DNA of 64,000 nucleotides from Leeuwenhoekiella polynyae (GTDB lineage: Bacteria > Bacteroidota > Bacteroidia > Flavobacteriales > Flavobacteriaceae), in assembly GCF_042683665.1 (NCBI RefSeq), contig NZ_JBHUOO010000007.1. One strand, 5' to 3'. Position numbers and translations under genes: made by a program. Every line of letters begins with the position of its first letter. Position 1 is the first letter of the stretch. Positions 33,207 to 43,318 of the stretch are shown piece after piece. Under the pieces are notes generated by a model. It saw only the letters and a program-made list of their open reading frames with translations. It did not search any database and was not told the DNA's origin.

Positions 33207-34034
33207 ATGTCACTTATGAAACAGCCACAACTTGGGCTTAAAATTTTAGAACTACGCCAACAAAAAGGATTTACTCAGGAAGAACTAGTAGAGCAGTGCA
33301 ATATTTCGGTACGCACCATTCAACGTATAGAAGCCGGTGAAGTAATGCCACGCGTTTATACTGTAAAAACGATTCTCGCAGCTTTGGATCGCGATCTTGA
33401 TGACCTTCAGGAAACAGCATTTGAGAAAAAAGTCAAAAAAGCATTTCTCCTAGAAATTGATGAAACTAAAAATGTTTCCTTCCTGTTTACACAGCTCAAT
33501 CTAGGCTGGATCGCCGGAATAATCAGTATGATTCTACTGGTTTTTCAACTCATTGAAGAAACGACTTATTTAACCACAGACCAGTATTATTTTGGGGAGG
33601 TATTTTATGCAGCGGTAACTATTTTAGGTGCAGTAGCTTTTGCACTCCATATGCGGGCTTTCACACTTATAGGCGGACTATTTAAAGCCCAGTTTTTAAA
33701 GACCAGTGCGATCATTGCTATAGCCATCAATACTCTTATTGCGTTGTATTCTGTATTTGATCTGCATTTTCAATACATCAAATTGGAAGCTTTTGCGGTG
33801 ATTTACAGCGTGCTCTTTGGGGTACTGTTTATCTGTATGGGTATCGGACTTTTAAAAACAAATCATCTGGGCCAGTTGCCCAAAGTAACGGGAATTATAA
33901 ATTTAGTTTTAGGGGCTATGTTTTTGACGGTGATTATGACCGTAGTTGCAGGTCCGGCAAGTATTCTGGCTCAAGGGCTCTATGTGGCGATTATTTTGAG
34001 GGCAATTCAAGTTTTAAGAAAGCAATTCTCGTAA
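33207..34034 (+). CDS. Helix-turn-helix regulator with membrane-embedded C-terminal half
   Basis: Starting at the ATG at 33207 gives 275 residues beginning MSLMKQPQLGLKILELRQQKGFTQEELVEQCNISVRTIQRIEAG, a complete Xre-type HTH. Upstream in-frame starts (33132) would add 25 residues not expected for the family. After the DNA-binding domain (residues 1-70) come about five or six membrane helices from residue 105 on. This is a membrane-tethered HTH protein; the signal it senses is unknown. Confidence 0.82.
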   Translation: MSLMKQPQLGLKILELRQQKGFTQEELVEQCNISVRTIQRIEAGEVMPRVYTVKTILAALDRDLDDLQETAFEKKVKKAFLLEIDETKNVSFLFTQLNLGWIAGIISMILLVFQLIEETTYLTTDQYYFGEVFYAAVTILGAVAFALHMRAFTLIGGLFKAQFLKTSAIIAIAINTLIALYSVFDLHFQYIKLEAFAVIYSVLFGVLFICMGIGLLKTNHLGQLPKVTGIINLVLGAMFLTVIMTVVAGPASILAQGLYVAIILRAIQVLRKQFS

Positions 34035-34046
34035 CCTAAAATATAA

Positions 34047-34074
34047 AGTGCAGGAAATAATAGTTTCCTGCACT
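34047..34074. terminator. Bidirectional hairpin between converging genes
   Basis: Perfect stem AGTGCAGGAAA / TTTCCTGCACT of 11 bp with a 6-nt loop, located between the ends of the HTH gene and the M48 peptidase gene. Short A/T tracts flank it on both sides. Confidence 0.7.
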
Positions 34075-34091
34075 AAAATTTCCTAACTGTT

Positions 34092-36206
34092 TTAATTTAA
34101 AGTACTCTTCCAGCGTTCTAAAACAGTACTTTGCTTTTGAAGCAATGAAGCAATACTTTTTTGATCAACCCGTTGCAGGTTTGCTAAAACCTTATCAATT
34201 GTCTCTATTATTATTTGAAAATGATCATTTTCAAAAATATTTCCGGGTTTCACAGCCAGTTCTCCTGGCTTTATAATTGCCTCTTTCAATTCCTGCACAG
34301 AATCTATATTTGGTAATTTTACAAAATCAACTTCATCTAATTTTTTTACTTCAAATTCAAGCGCTGACGCAAAATTTTTTATGGTTGTTGATAGTTCTCT
34401 CACATCTCCTTCTGTAGCAGATGAATTAGATTGAATTTGCTGAAGCGCGTTTAATATTTCCGTTTTACCATCTGCAAAGGACTTATAAACACTACTTATC
34501 GCTTCGTGTTGCTTATAATGTTTATAGAGCTGATCATAAGCGTCAACTTGAAGTGCAATACACAAATAAGCATAGCAAAATTTCTTATCCCATTCTATAA
34601 AAGAGAAGTTGAGTAACTGATTACGATCTTCAACCACAAGGCTATAAACCTCTTGCATTTGCTTTTTAGAATATGTAACATCCTTGTAAGAAAAAGATTT
34701 GGCTTTGTGCTCGCCTTGAGCAATTTGAACAATTTCAATAAGTAGTGCGTCTAATTTCTTAACAGGCTGCATAAGAGCTTTAACCTCATCTTTCAAATTC
34801 TCAAAGTAAAGAGGATCTTGAACTCCAACTTCTTCGATGGAATTAATATCCTCAATATTTGATACGTGCAGGTATCTATTCTCAAAAGTATTGTGGTAAG
34901 CCTCTAAAAGTTCAGTTCCTGAAGACTCCTCTTTGATAAACTGTTGAAAGGCTTCAAAACTGATGCTTTCCTTAGTCTTTGCCTTAAGATATTCCTTATA
35001 GATAAGACAAGTCATTTGTTGCTGTAAATTACGATAGTCGCCAAATAGTAACCAAGGAGATCGCTTATCATAAACACACGAAACATAAGGGCTTTTTGCA
35101 TTTTCTTCCCTAGATTGATTAGAAGGATGGCTGGCATACATACCTACAACAACACTATCGTTATCATCAAAAAACTTCTTCCCTCCTGCAGGATGAAGCG
35201 GTAGGAGGCTAAATTTCTCTTCGAGCTGTTGCAAGATTTTCTTGGTTGCCTGAGAACTGTGCTCATATAAATTATCTACAGCAATTCCCTTTTGAGAAGC
35301 GATATACGCATAATTCACGGTATTATTCCAAGCATTAGAACCGTCATCTAATTTCCATAATGCTGAAACTATAGGGTCACTTCCAGAAGCTTTGACCGCA
35401 ACTTTGTCTGCATTAAATTCCATTTCCCGAGAAAGCGAAGAATACATAATATTTAAAAACTGATAAAATAAACGCAGCAACTGCCGAATCAACCAAATAA
35501 CAGGAGTTATAGCCCAAGCAGCAAAAGATAAGCGTATGTCTGCAGCACGCCACCGATCTAGCAAATCATCCCACTTATCACGATCAAAAATCATATTGTG
35601 GATAATAGTATTTGCAGAATTAATGTAGCTGCCTATTTTCATGCTTTTTTGTGCGAAATGACCAAATTCATGAGCAGCCACTGCTTTAAATTCAGAAAGA
35701 TTGAGACAATCAAGTAGCCCTAGACCTATTGTGAGTTCTTTTTTTACAGGAAGAAATAAGCTCAACCAGATATTCGTGTAGCGCACATATGCATTTACAT
35801 CAGGATCAACATAAATATTCTTAGGTCTGGGCGCTCCGGTTTCTTCGCAGATTGTATCAACGAAATTCCATAAATCCGGATGCTCCTCTTTCTTGAGCAA
35901 AATACGGTTAGAAGGCCTGTGATTCTTAAGCTTTAACATGAACTTAAGCGTAAATAAAAATAACATGATACTTCCCGCTATAGAACCAATCTTGAGTAAG
36001 ATGGTCCATTTGTTGTAATGCTCAATTTCATAAGTAAAGGCATAGTAAACAAGATAGCCTAGAAAAGCGACCATTGTCAAATAGAGAATAAAGAACAAAA
36101 AAATCCCAAACACAGCTAATGCTGCACGATACTTATAAGAAGATTCTAAAGAGGTTAGTTTTTCAGGAATAGAAGTAGGACTTTCGGGGTATATTAGTGT
36201 ACTCAC
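34092..36206 (-). CDS. M48 family metallopeptidase, large membrane-anchored form
   Basis: A 704-residue protein with two N-terminal membrane helices (about residues 30-55 and 70-95), an M48 zinc peptidase domain with VAAHEFGHFAQKS near residue 180 (HExxH) and SREMEFNADKVAVKASG supplying the third ligand, then a membrane segment and a long helical C-terminal half of over 300 residues. HtpX-like M48 enzymes degrade misfolded membrane proteins. The long C-terminal extension distinguishes it from HtpX; its role is unknown. Confidence 0.87.
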   Translation of the reverse strand: MSTLIYPESPTSIPEKLTSLESSYKYRAALAVFGIFLFFILYLTMVAFLGYLVYYAFTYEIEHYNKWTILLKIGSIAGSIMLFLFTLKFMLKLKNHRPSNRILLKKEEHPDLWNFVDTICEETGAPRPKNIYVDPDVNAYVRYTNIWLSLFLPVKKELTIGLGLLDCLNLSEFKAVAAHEFGHFAQKSMKIGSYINSANTIIHNMIFDRDKWDDLLDRWRAADIRLSFAAWAITPVIWLIRQLLRLFYQFLNIMYSSLSREMEFNADKVAVKASGSDPIVSALWKLDDGSNAWNNTVNYAYIASQKGIAVDNLYEHSSQATKKILQQLEEKFSLLPLHPAGGKKFFDDNDSVVVGMYASHPSNQSREENAKSPYVSCVYDKRSPWLLFGDYRNLQQQMTCLIYKEYLKAKTKESISFEAFQQFIKEESSGTELLEAYHNTFENRYLHVSNIEDINSIEEVGVQDPLYFENLKDEVKALMQPVKKLDALLIEIVQIAQGEHKAKSFSYKDVTYSKKQMQEVYSLVVEDRNQLLNFSFIEWDKKFCYAYLCIALQVDAYDQLYKHYKQHEAISSVYKSFADGKTEILNALQQIQSNSSATEGDVRELSTTIKNFASALEFEVKKLDEVDFVKLPNIDSVQELKEAIIKPGELAVKPGNIFENDHFQIIIETIDKVLANLQRVDQKSIASLLQKQSTVLERWKSTLN

Positions 36207-36274
36207 GGAATAAATATTTAAACATCTAAGCTCGTTTATTCCGCTTAAAAATCACAATTTTTCTTAAAAAATTA

Positions 36275-36631
36275 TTAAAAATAATAAAACGCATCTTTAA
36301 AATGCTCCAACTTTTCCTGGGTTTTATTTTTTAAAACAGCAATAACATCAAAACGGGTTTCAATATCCAAATCGTTTGAAATGATGTATTCATTGGCAGC
36401 TTTGACGAGTAATTTGATTTTAGACGGAGTCACAAAGTCCTGTGGATCACCAAAGAAATCAGAGTTGCGGGTTTTAACCTCTACAATGACGAGTTCGTTA
36501 TCTTTTTGAGCGATAATATCAATTTCCGCTTTTGCGAAAAACCAATTGCGTTCCAGAATTTCATAACCCTTTCGTTGAAGATAGTCGGCTGCATACTGTT
36601 CGCCCCATTTCCCGAGTTCGTTATGATTCAT
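36275..36631 (-). CDS. YraN family endonuclease-fold protein (UPF0102)
   Basis: A 118-residue member of the YraN/UPF0102 family with a restriction-endonuclease-like fold. Diagnostic stretches are GKWGEQYAADYLQRKGYEILERNW and AEIDIIAQKDNELVIVEVKTR, with the D-x(n)-ExK pattern of PD-(D/E)xK nucleases. The family is suspected to take part in DNA recombination or repair, without firm biochemical evidence. It follows the LD-carboxypeptidase gene by 16 nt on the same strand. Confidence 0.92.
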   Translation of the reverse strand: MNHNELGKWGEQYAADYLQRKGYEILERNWFFAKAEIDIIAQKDNELVIVEVKTRNSDFFGDPQDFVTPSKIKLLVKAANEYIISNDLDIETRFDVIAVLKNKTQEKLEHFKDAFYYF

Positions 36632-36647
36632 TGCTCTAAAACATTAA

Positions 36648-37553
36648 TTATTCAATCTGATCAAAATAAAGCTTTGCACCGCGTTCATTAACTTCCAGCG
36701 AAGTGCTTCGCCCCATAATAAGTGCACGGTTATCTTTTAAATGTCCTGCCGGAAAGTCAAAGCATACAGGATAATCATATTCACTTACCGCATCTAAAAC
36801 GATCTCCTGAGCCGTTTTTCCAAAAGGAACCGAATTGTCATGCATGCTAGTCAACCCCCCCACTACAAGGCCGCGAAGATTGCGCAACATTCCATTACGT
36901 TTGAGGTTGACCATCATACGATCTACATGGTATAAATACTCATCAAGATCTTCTATAAACAGAATAGCATTATCTGTATTTATAGCAGAATGGCTTCCGC
37001 ATAAAGAATATAAAATAGAAATATTACCCCCTACCAGTTCGCCTTTTCCAGTACCTTGACGATTGAGTGGATGACTCTCTATGTGATAATGCAAGGGTTT
37101 ACCTAACCAAGCGTTTTCTAATGTTTGTTTTGCAATGGCTGTATTCCGAGAAATCCCAACCGGCATAACAGCGTGAATGGTCTCAAAACCCAATTTATGA
37201 ATTTGTGAATGCAACACCGTCACATCGCTATATCCCACAACCCATTTAGGATATTTTACAAATTTGTAAAAATTGATTTCATCTATAATTCGCACCGTAC
37301 CGTAACCCCCTTTTGCACACCAAACTGCTTTGATTTCGTCATCATCTAACATTTCTTGCAAGTCTGTAGCACGCAATTTATCTGTACCACCGTATTGATT
37401 ATCTGCTGCTCCGATAGTTTTACCCAAGACCGGCACTAATCCACAAGATTTTAAAAGAGCTATCCCGTCCTCGAGATCTGCTCTATCAACCTTACGTGCA
37501 GTACACACAATTCCTACTTTATCTCCTTCAACTAAATAAGGCGGGGTTACCAT
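36648..37553 (-). CDS. LD-carboxypeptidase (peptidase S66)
   Basis: A 301-residue S66 serine peptidase that trims the terminal D-residue from tetrapeptides of recycled murein. Catalytic features: the nucleophile elbow VVGYSDVT, the Glu in LFIEDLDEYLYHVDRM and the C-terminal FPAGHLKDN with the catalytic His. The N-terminal GDKVGIVCTARKVDRADLEDGIALL is typical. It is the first gene of a two-gene unit with yraN and is divergent from metG. Confidence 0.93.
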   Translation of the reverse strand: MVTPPYLVEGDKVGIVCTARKVDRADLEDGIALLKSCGLVPVLGKTIGAADNQYGGTDKLRATDLQEMLDDDEIKAVWCAKGGYGTVRIIDEINFYKFVKYPKWVVGYSDVTVLHSQIHKLGFETIHAVMPVGISRNTAIAKQTLENAWLGKPLHYHIESHPLNRQGTGKGELVGGNISILYSLCGSHSAINTDNAILFIEDLDEYLYHVDRMMVNLKRNGMLRNLRGLVVGGLTSMHDNSVPFGKTAQEIVLDAVSEYDYPVCFDFPAGHLKDNRALIMGRSTSLEVNERGAKLYFDQIE

Positions 37554-37877
37554 ATTCTATCTATTATGGGCGGTACAAAAGCCCGGTTACTTTAAAATTT
37601 ATTTTTGATGCTTCAGCTTGTTTCATTTCTTAGAAATTATGCCAAGCTGTGCAAAACTAAACACATCTTTCATTCTAAACAGCACATCAAACTTAGCGTT
37701 GTTTTTAGATAAGTCACGCTAAATATAGAAAGCATATTAAAAAGAAAAACTACAAATAAATTATGCAATATTATAAACTATTTAAAACACTAATGTAAGA
37801 CTTATTAAATGTAGGGTATCTCTGGTTTTGTGTAAGGTCATAAATGGTATCTTTGCCGCTGAAATTTTAATCCTGAT
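37554..37877. other. Intergenic region between LD-carboxypeptidase and metG
   Basis: 324 nt without a supported gene. It must hold the divergent promoters of both flanking genes; only the metG promoter can be recognised. The rest is AT-rich and I see no conserved structure in it. Confidence 0.5.
37827..37855 (+). promoter_or_regulatory. metG promoter
   Basis: A -33 element TTTG (37827-37830), 17 nt spacing and a -7 element TATCTTTG (37848-37855) agree with the Bacteroidetes consensus. The -7 box ends 22 nt before the metG ATG, giving a short leader of about 15 nt. Confidence 0.7.
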
Positions 37878-39959
37878 ATGAGTCCAAAAAGATATACAAT
37901 TACCGCTGCACTACCCTATACAAATGGTCCTATTCACATAGGTCACCTGGCAGGAGTATATGTACCTGCAGACATTTACGCCCGTTATTTAAGAGGAATG
38001 GGCAATGATGTTGCATACATCTGCGGTAGCGATGAGCATGGTGTTGCTATTAGCATAAAGGCTAAAAAAGAAGGTATTACTCCACAAGAAGTAGTAGATA
38101 AATACCATAAGATCATTAAAGATTCTTTTCAGGAATTTGGGATTTCTTTTGATAATTATTCGCGTACTTCTGAACCGGTACATCACGATACCGCTTCAGA
38201 ATTCTTTAAAATCCTTTATGAAAAAGGAGATTTTATCGAAGAAGTAACTGAGCAATTGTATGACCCGGAAGCTAACCAGTATTTGGCTGATCGTTTTGTG
38301 ATAGGAACCTGTCCTAAATGTGGTCACGAGGAAGCTTACGGGGATCAGTGCGAAAATTGCGGTTCGTCTCTAAATGCCACTGATTTGATCAATCCCAAAT
38401 CTACCATTTCTGGCGCTGAACCTATTTTGAAAAAAACCAAACACTGGTTTTTACCTCTTGAACGTTATGAAGACTTCCTCAAGCAATGGATCCTGGAGGA
38501 TCATAAGAAGGATTGGAAATCTAATGTTTACGGTCAGTGCAAATCATGGATTGACGACGGCTTGCGCCCCCGTGCGGTAACCCGCGATCTCGACTGGGGA
38601 ATTCCCGTACCGGTTGAAGGAGCTGAAGGTAAAGTACTGTACGTTTGGTTTGATGCTCCTATCGGTTATATTTCCTCTACCAAAGAATGGGCAGCACGCG
38701 AGGGCAAAAACTGGGAGGATTACTGGAAAAAAGACGATACCAAATTGGTTCACTTTATTGGGAAAGACAACATTGTTTTTCACTGCATTATTTTCCCAAG
38801 TATGCTTAAGGCGGAAGGAAGCTATATTTTGCCGGATAATGTGCCTGCTAATGAGTTTTTAAATCTAGAAGGTAACAAGCTTTCCACTTCAAAAAACTGG
38901 GCGGTGTGGTTGCACGAATACCTGGAAGACTTTCCGGGGCAGCAAGATGTGTTGCGTTACACCCTAACCGCAAACGCTCCAGAAACCAAAGACAACGACT
39001 TTACCTGGAATGATTTTCAGGCGCGTAACAATAATGAACTCGTTGCAATCTTTGGAAATTTCATCAACCGTGTGGTGGTTCTGACCAATAAATATTACGA
39101 AGGCGCTATTCCGCAGGCTTATGACTTTAATGAAGAAGACGAGCGTGTACTTGCAGAAATGAAAGCCTATCCGGCAGTTATTGCAAGTTCCATTGAACGC
39201 TATCGTTTCCGCGAAGCTCAAAATGAATTGATGAATGTAGCCCGACTCGGAAACAAATACCTGGCCGATGCGGAGCCCTGGAAAACTGTAAAAACCGATA
39301 CAGAGCGCACCCAAACCGTGATGTATGTGGCCTTACAAATCGCAGGAACACTTGCTGTTTTAAGTGAACCCTTTTTACCACATACTGCAAATACGCTCAA
39401 ACACATGCTCAATATTGAGAGTGAAGATCCGTTAGTGCGTTTACCAGAAGCCTTGAGCTGGGAAATGCTTGGAGACAAAATAGATTTACTTCCCGTAGGA
39501 CACATAATCAATCAGGCTGCGTTGTTATTTAGTAAGATTGAAGACGAACAAATACAAAAACAACTCGATAAATTAGAAGCCACAAAAATGAGTAACAAAG
39601 CCGAAAATATAGCTGTAACCCCTCAAAAAGACACCATTCAGTTTGATGATTTCACCAAGCTGGATATGCGTGTGGGAACCATTATTGAAGCTGAAAAAAT
39701 GCCCAAAACCAAAAAGCTTTTAGTTTTAAAAGTAGATACCGGTATTGATGTACGTACCATCGTTTCAGGCATAGCCGAAAGTTTTAAGCCCGAAGATATT
39801 ATAGGTAAACAGGTAACCGTTTTGGTAAACCTTGCCCCTCGCGCACTACGCGGCGTAGAAAGCGAAGGCATGATTTTAATGACTGAAGATGCTCAAGGTA
39901 AATTGGTATTTATGAATCCCGATACCGCCGGCGTTAAAAATGGCGGGGTGATTAGTTAG
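37878..39959 (+). CDS. metG: Methionine--tRNA ligase
   Basis: A 693-residue class I aminoacyl-tRNA synthetase. It shows the HIGH motif in NGPIHIGHLAG near residues 16-26, a zinc knuckle (CPKCGHEEAYGDQCENCG), and KLSTSKNWAVW as the KMSKS-type motif with a Leu-Ser-Thr-Ser form. The anticodon-binding helical domain follows, then a C-terminal tRNA-binding EMAP/Trbp111-like domain (about 585-693: FTKLDMRVGTIIEAEKMPKTKKL) that also makes the dimer. Length and order are typical. Confidence 0.98.
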   Translation: MSPKRYTITAALPYTNGPIHIGHLAGVYVPADIYARYLRGMGNDVAYICGSDEHGVAISIKAKKEGITPQEVVDKYHKIIKDSFQEFGISFDNYSRTSEPVHHDTASEFFKILYEKGDFIEEVTEQLYDPEANQYLADRFVIGTCPKCGHEEAYGDQCENCGSSLNATDLINPKSTISGAEPILKKTKHWFLPLERYEDFLKQWILEDHKKDWKSNVYGQCKSWIDDGLRPRAVTRDLDWGIPVPVEGAEGKVLYVWFDAPIGYISSTKEWAAREGKNWEDYWKKDDTKLVHFIGKDNIVFHCIIFPSMLKAEGSYILPDNVPANEFLNLEGNKLSTSKNWAVWLHEYLEDFPGQQDVLRYTLTANAPETKDNDFTWNDFQARNNNELVAIFGNFINRVVVLTNKYYEGAIPQAYDFNEEDERVLAEMKAYPAVIASSIERYRFREAQNELMNVARLGNKYLADAEPWKTVKTDTERTQTVMYVALQIAGTLAVLSEPFLPHTANTLKHMLNIESEDPLVRLPEALSWEMLGDKIDLLPVGHIINQAALLFSKIEDEQIQKQLDKLEATKMSNKAENIAVTPQKDTIQFDDFTKLDMRVGTIIEAEKMPKTKKLLVLKVDTGIDVRTIVSGIAESFKPEDIIGKQVTVLVNLAPRALRGVESEGMILMTEDAQGKLVFMNPDTAGVKNGGVIS

Positions 39960-39963
39960 ATAA

Positions 39964-40080
39964 AAATTTTCCCTCCTTAAAAAGGAGGGAAAATTTCAGC
40001 TTTGCTGAAACAAGGGTGTTCTACAGGCCACATCAAGCGCTCCCGAAAGTAATCGGGACGAGAATACCACCCACTCAATA
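39964..40080. repeat. REP-like palindromic element, copy C
   Basis: Perfect 15-bp palindrome (39964-39978 with 39982-39996, AAA loop; core TTTTCCCTCC/GGAGGGAAAA), then a CAGC-TTT-GCTG mini-hairpin and AAGGGTGTTCTAC. A second hairpin, TCCCGAAAGTAATCGGGA (about 40041-40058), lies near the tex gene. The layout matches the elements around the DUF559 gene. It may also act as the metG terminator. Confidence 0.65.
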
Positions 40081-40092
40081 ATATCAGATAGC

Positions 40093-42228
40093 ATGCCTAC
40101 GATACTTTCTTACCTACGATCGCAGACCAACCTCCCAGAAAGCAGCATCAAAAACACCCTGCAGCTGCTGGAAGAAGATGCGACAATTCCTTTTATTGCG
40201 CGCTATCGCAAAGAACGCACGGGCAATCTGGACGAAGTGCAAATCGGAGATATCGTAAAATTTAAAGAGCAGTTTGAAATTTTAGAAAAACGGAAAGCCA
40301 CTATTCTAAAAGCTTTAAAAGAACAGGAAGTATTAACCCCCGAACTTCAAAAGCAGATTGAAGATACAACCGATGTAACGGTTTTAGAAGACTTGTACCT
40401 TCCGTATAAGAAAACGCGAAAAACCAAAGCCGATACCGCCCGTGAAAACGGACTCGAACCCCTGGCCAAAATCATCATGGCGCAAAATACCCGGGATGTA
40501 GAAGATGCTGCTGCCCGTTTTCTAAGTAAAGATATCTCCTCAACAGACGATGCGCTTGAAGGTGCCCGCCACATCATTGCAGAGTGGATTAATGAGCGTA
40601 CAGACCTGCGTAATTATCTTAGAAATCAGTTGACGCGTCACGCCCAGATCACGACTAAAGTGGTCAAGTCTAAAAAAGACGACGAGAAAGCTCTGAAATA
40701 TAAAGATTACTTTGAATGGGAAGAATCGCTCTCACGTATTCCCTCCCACCGCTTTCTTGCACTTTCCCGTGCTGCAGAAGAAGGAATTATACGACTCAAA
40801 GTAGCTCTTGAAGATGATCGGGCGTTGGAGCACTTGGAAAACCGACTCCTTAAATCTCAAGGCGATTGTGCAAACCAAATTAAAGTAGCTGCCGCAGATG
40901 CCTATAAACGTTTGTTGTTTCCGGCATTGAGTAATGAAGCCCTAAGTGCTGCAAAAGAAAAAGCAGATGCTGAAGCGATTTCGGTTTTTGCTAAAAACTT
41001 ACGCCAGCTTCTTCTGGGTTCGCCGCTGGGTGAAAAACGCATTCTGGCAATTGATCCCGGTTTTAGAACGGGTTGTAAAGTAGTCTGTCTTGATGAAAAT
41101 GGCGGACTTCAACACAACGAAACCATCTATCCGCATCCCCCAAAAAACGATACTAAAGGTGCGATGCGTAAAGTCAGTTTTCTGGTTGACGCGCATAAAA
41201 TACAAGCCATTGCTATTGGAAACGGAACCGCCAGTCGGGAAACCGAACAGTTTATAAAACGCATGCAATTCAATCGGGATATTGAAGTTTTTGTAGTTAG
41301 CGAAGCCGGTGCGAGTATTTATTCGGCTTCAAAAATCGCACGGGATGAATTTCCCAATTACGATGTGACCGTTCGCGGTGCAGTTTCCATCGGACGCCGT
41401 CTTGCAGATCCGCTAGCCGAACTGGTAAAGATTGATGCAAAATCAATCGGTGTAGGCCAATATCAACATGATGTAGACCAAACCAAATTAAAAAATGAAC
41501 TCGACCGTGTGGTTGAAAGTTGCGTGAATACTGTAGGTGTTAACATCAACACCGCCAGTGTACCGCTGTTGAGTTATGTTTCCGGAATTGGCCCTAAACT
41601 GGCAGAAAATATTGTTGCCTATCGCGACGAAAACGGTGCTTTCGCTTCGCGGAAAGAAATATTGAATGTTCCTCGTTTGGGTGCTAAAGCTTATGAACAG
41701 GCAGCCGGTTTCCTGCGCATTAAAAATGCCGAAAATCCGCTGGACGATTCTGCAGTGCATCCCGAACGCTACGATTTGGTTGAAAAAATGGCCAAAAGTC
41801 TCAAGGTTTCTGTGGAAGAATTGGTGGGCAACAAAACGGTTTTAAAAGAATTGAGTCTAGAAGATTATGTAACCGATGAAGTGGGCGAACTGACGCTGAA
41901 AGATATTGTAGACGAACTCGAAAAACCCGGGCTCGATCCACGGGAGCCGGCAAAGGCGTTTACCTTCAATCAAAATATTAGAAAAATCGAAGATTTAGAA
42001 GTGGGTCAGTTATTGCCGGGAATTGTAAACAACGTCACCAATTTTGGGGCTTTTGTTGACATTGGCATTAAAGAAAGTGGACTGATTCATATTTCAAACC
42101 TCGCAGACGGTTTTGTAAGTGACGTAAATGCACACGTGAGTTTACAGGAACAGGTTGTTGTTAAAGTGCTTGAAGTCGATATCAAACGGAAGCGTATTCA
42201 GCTTAAATTGCATAAACTGAATGCTTAA
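40093..42228 (+). CDS. tex: Tex-family RNA-binding transcriptional accessory protein
   Basis: A 711-residue Tex protein. Domains in order: N-terminal helix-rich HTH domain, YqgF/RNase H-like domain (about 310-440: ILAIDPGFRTGCKVVCLDENG), two helix-hairpin-helix repeats (about 470-560: VNINTASVPLLSYVSGIGPKLAENIVAYRDENGAF) and a C-terminal S1 domain (about 635-705: GQLLPGIVNNVTNFGAFVDIGIKESGLIH). Tex binds nucleic acids and influences transcription and stress survival. Length is slightly shorter than E. coli YhgF, as usual. Confidence 0.97.
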   Translation: MPTILSYLRSQTNLPESSIKNTLQLLEEDATIPFIARYRKERTGNLDEVQIGDIVKFKEQFEILEKRKATILKALKEQEVLTPELQKQIEDTTDVTVLEDLYLPYKKTRKTKADTARENGLEPLAKIIMAQNTRDVEDAAARFLSKDISSTDDALEGARHIIAEWINERTDLRNYLRNQLTRHAQITTKVVKSKKDDEKALKYKDYFEWEESLSRIPSHRFLALSRAAEEGIIRLKVALEDDRALEHLENRLLKSQGDCANQIKVAAADAYKRLLFPALSNEALSAAKEKADAEAISVFAKNLRQLLLGSPLGEKRILAIDPGFRTGCKVVCLDENGGLQHNETIYPHPPKNDTKGAMRKVSFLVDAHKIQAIAIGNGTASRETEQFIKRMQFNRDIEVFVVSEAGASIYSASKIARDEFPNYDVTVRGAVSIGRRLADPLAELVKIDAKSIGVGQYQHDVDQTKLKNELDRVVESCVNTVGVNINTASVPLLSYVSGIGPKLAENIVAYRDENGAFASRKEILNVPRLGAKAYEQAAGFLRIKNAENPLDDSAVHPERYDLVEKMAKSLKVSVEELVGNKTVLKELSLEDYVTDEVGELTLKDIVDELEKPGLDPREPAKAFTFNQNIRKIEDLEVGQLLPGIVNNVTNFGAFVDIGIKESGLIHISNLADGFVSDVNAHVSLQEQVVVKVLEVDIKRKRIQLKLHKLNA

Positions 42229-42239
42229 CTTCTGATACC

Positions 42240-42266
42240 AATCAACAAACACTAACGTGTTGTTGA
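42240..42266. repeat. Inverted repeat after tex
   Basis: ATCAACAAACAC and GTGTTGTTGAT pair with one bulged base around a TAAC loop. There is no T-run, so terminator activity is doubtful; it lies 33 nt before the next start codon. Confidence 0.45.
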
Positions 42267-42298
42267 TACACTCAAAGTGACATCAAATTAATAAAACT

Positions 42299-43201
42299 GT
42301 GCTCAAAATCGCATACCATCCCATCTACAAACATCCACTTCCTGAAGGACACCGCTTCCCTATGGAAAAATACGAGCTACTCCCCAATCAATTGTTGCAC
42401 GAGGGTACCTGCACCGAAGCAAATTTCTACGAACCGGGATTTCCGGAAGAAAAATACATCACGGCTGTTCATACCCAGGAATACGTCACCAACCTCAAGG
42501 CACTTAATATCGAGCGCAGAGCGGCACGCAAAATTGGCTTTCCGCTTTCACAAGAATTGGTAGATCGGGAGCAAATTATCGCACAGGGTACGATTTTGGG
42601 TTGCCAGTATGCGTTGGAGAACAGCATCAGCTTTAATATCGCCGGCGGTACGCACCACGCCTATTCTGACCACGGGGAAGCTTTTTGCCTGTTAAACGAT
42701 CAGGCCATTGGCGCGCGCTACCTGCAGTTACAGGGATTAGCGCAACAAATTCTCATTGTAGACCTCGATGTGCATCAGGGCAACGGTACGGCTGAAATTT
42801 TTCAGGAAGATGATTCGGTGTTTACCTTTAGCATGCACGGCGCGGGCAATTACCCGTTTAAGAAAGAAGTTTCTGATCTCGATATCCCAATACCTGACAA
42901 AAGCGGCGACGCTTATTATTTAGCCAGGCTAAAAGAGACGCTTCCCCGCTTGATTGATCAAGTAAAGCCCGATTTTGTTTTTTACCTCAGCGGCGTTGAT
43001 ATTCTAGAAACCGATAAGCTTGGAAGGTTGTCGTGCAGCGTTGAAGGCTGTAAAGAACGCGATCGTTTTGCACTGAGTTGTTTTCGCGAAAGCGGAATTC
43101 CTGTACAGGTAAGTATGGGCGGCGGCTATTCTCCAAATATTAAAATAATTATTGAGGCACACGCCAACACCTATCGTCTGGCTCAGGAAATTTATTTTTA
43201 A
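42299..43201 (+). CDS. Histone-deacetylase-superfamily hydrolase (AcuC/HDAC-like)
   Basis: A 300-residue zinc hydrolase of the histone deacetylase/acetylpolyamine amidohydrolase superfamily. The active site is visible as GGTHHAYSDHGEAFCLLND (general-base His pair) and LIVDLDVHQGNGTAEIF (zinc ligands Asp and His), with the third ligand in YLSGVDILETDKLGRLS. It could remove acetyl groups from acetylated proteins, acetylpolyamines or acetoin-related compounds. The gene starts with GTG and no ATG is available near the conserved N terminus. Confidence 0.93.
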   Translation: MLKIAYHPIYKHPLPEGHRFPMEKYELLPNQLLHEGTCTEANFYEPGFPEEKYITAVHTQEYVTNLKALNIERRAARKIGFPLSQELVDREQIIAQGTILGCQYALENSISFNIAGGTHHAYSDHGEAFCLLNDQAIGARYLQLQGLAQQILIVDLDVHQGNGTAEIFQEDDSVFTFSMHGAGNYPFKKEVSDLDIPIPDKSGDAYYLARLKETLPRLIDQVKPDFVFYLSGVDILETDKLGRLSCSVEGCKERDRFALSCFRESGIPVQVSMGGGYSPNIKIIIEAHANTYRLAQEIYF

Positions 43202-43263
43202 AAGCTGAATTTCAATACCTTAAAGACGCCTGGGGTGTTTTCACCCTTTTTCAACATAAAAAA

Positions 43264-43293
43264 TTGGTTTATAGCTATTTATGTCTATTTTTG
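43264..43293 (+). promoter_or_regulatory. Canonical Bacteroidetes promoter of the lipoprotein gene
   Basis: TTG at 43264-43266, 19 nt spacing, TATTTTTG at 43286-43293: an exact match to the -33/-7 consensus. The -7 box ends 25 nt before the ATG. Confidence 0.8.
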
Positions 43294-43318
43294 TTAAAAC
43301 TCTTAACAATTTTAAAAA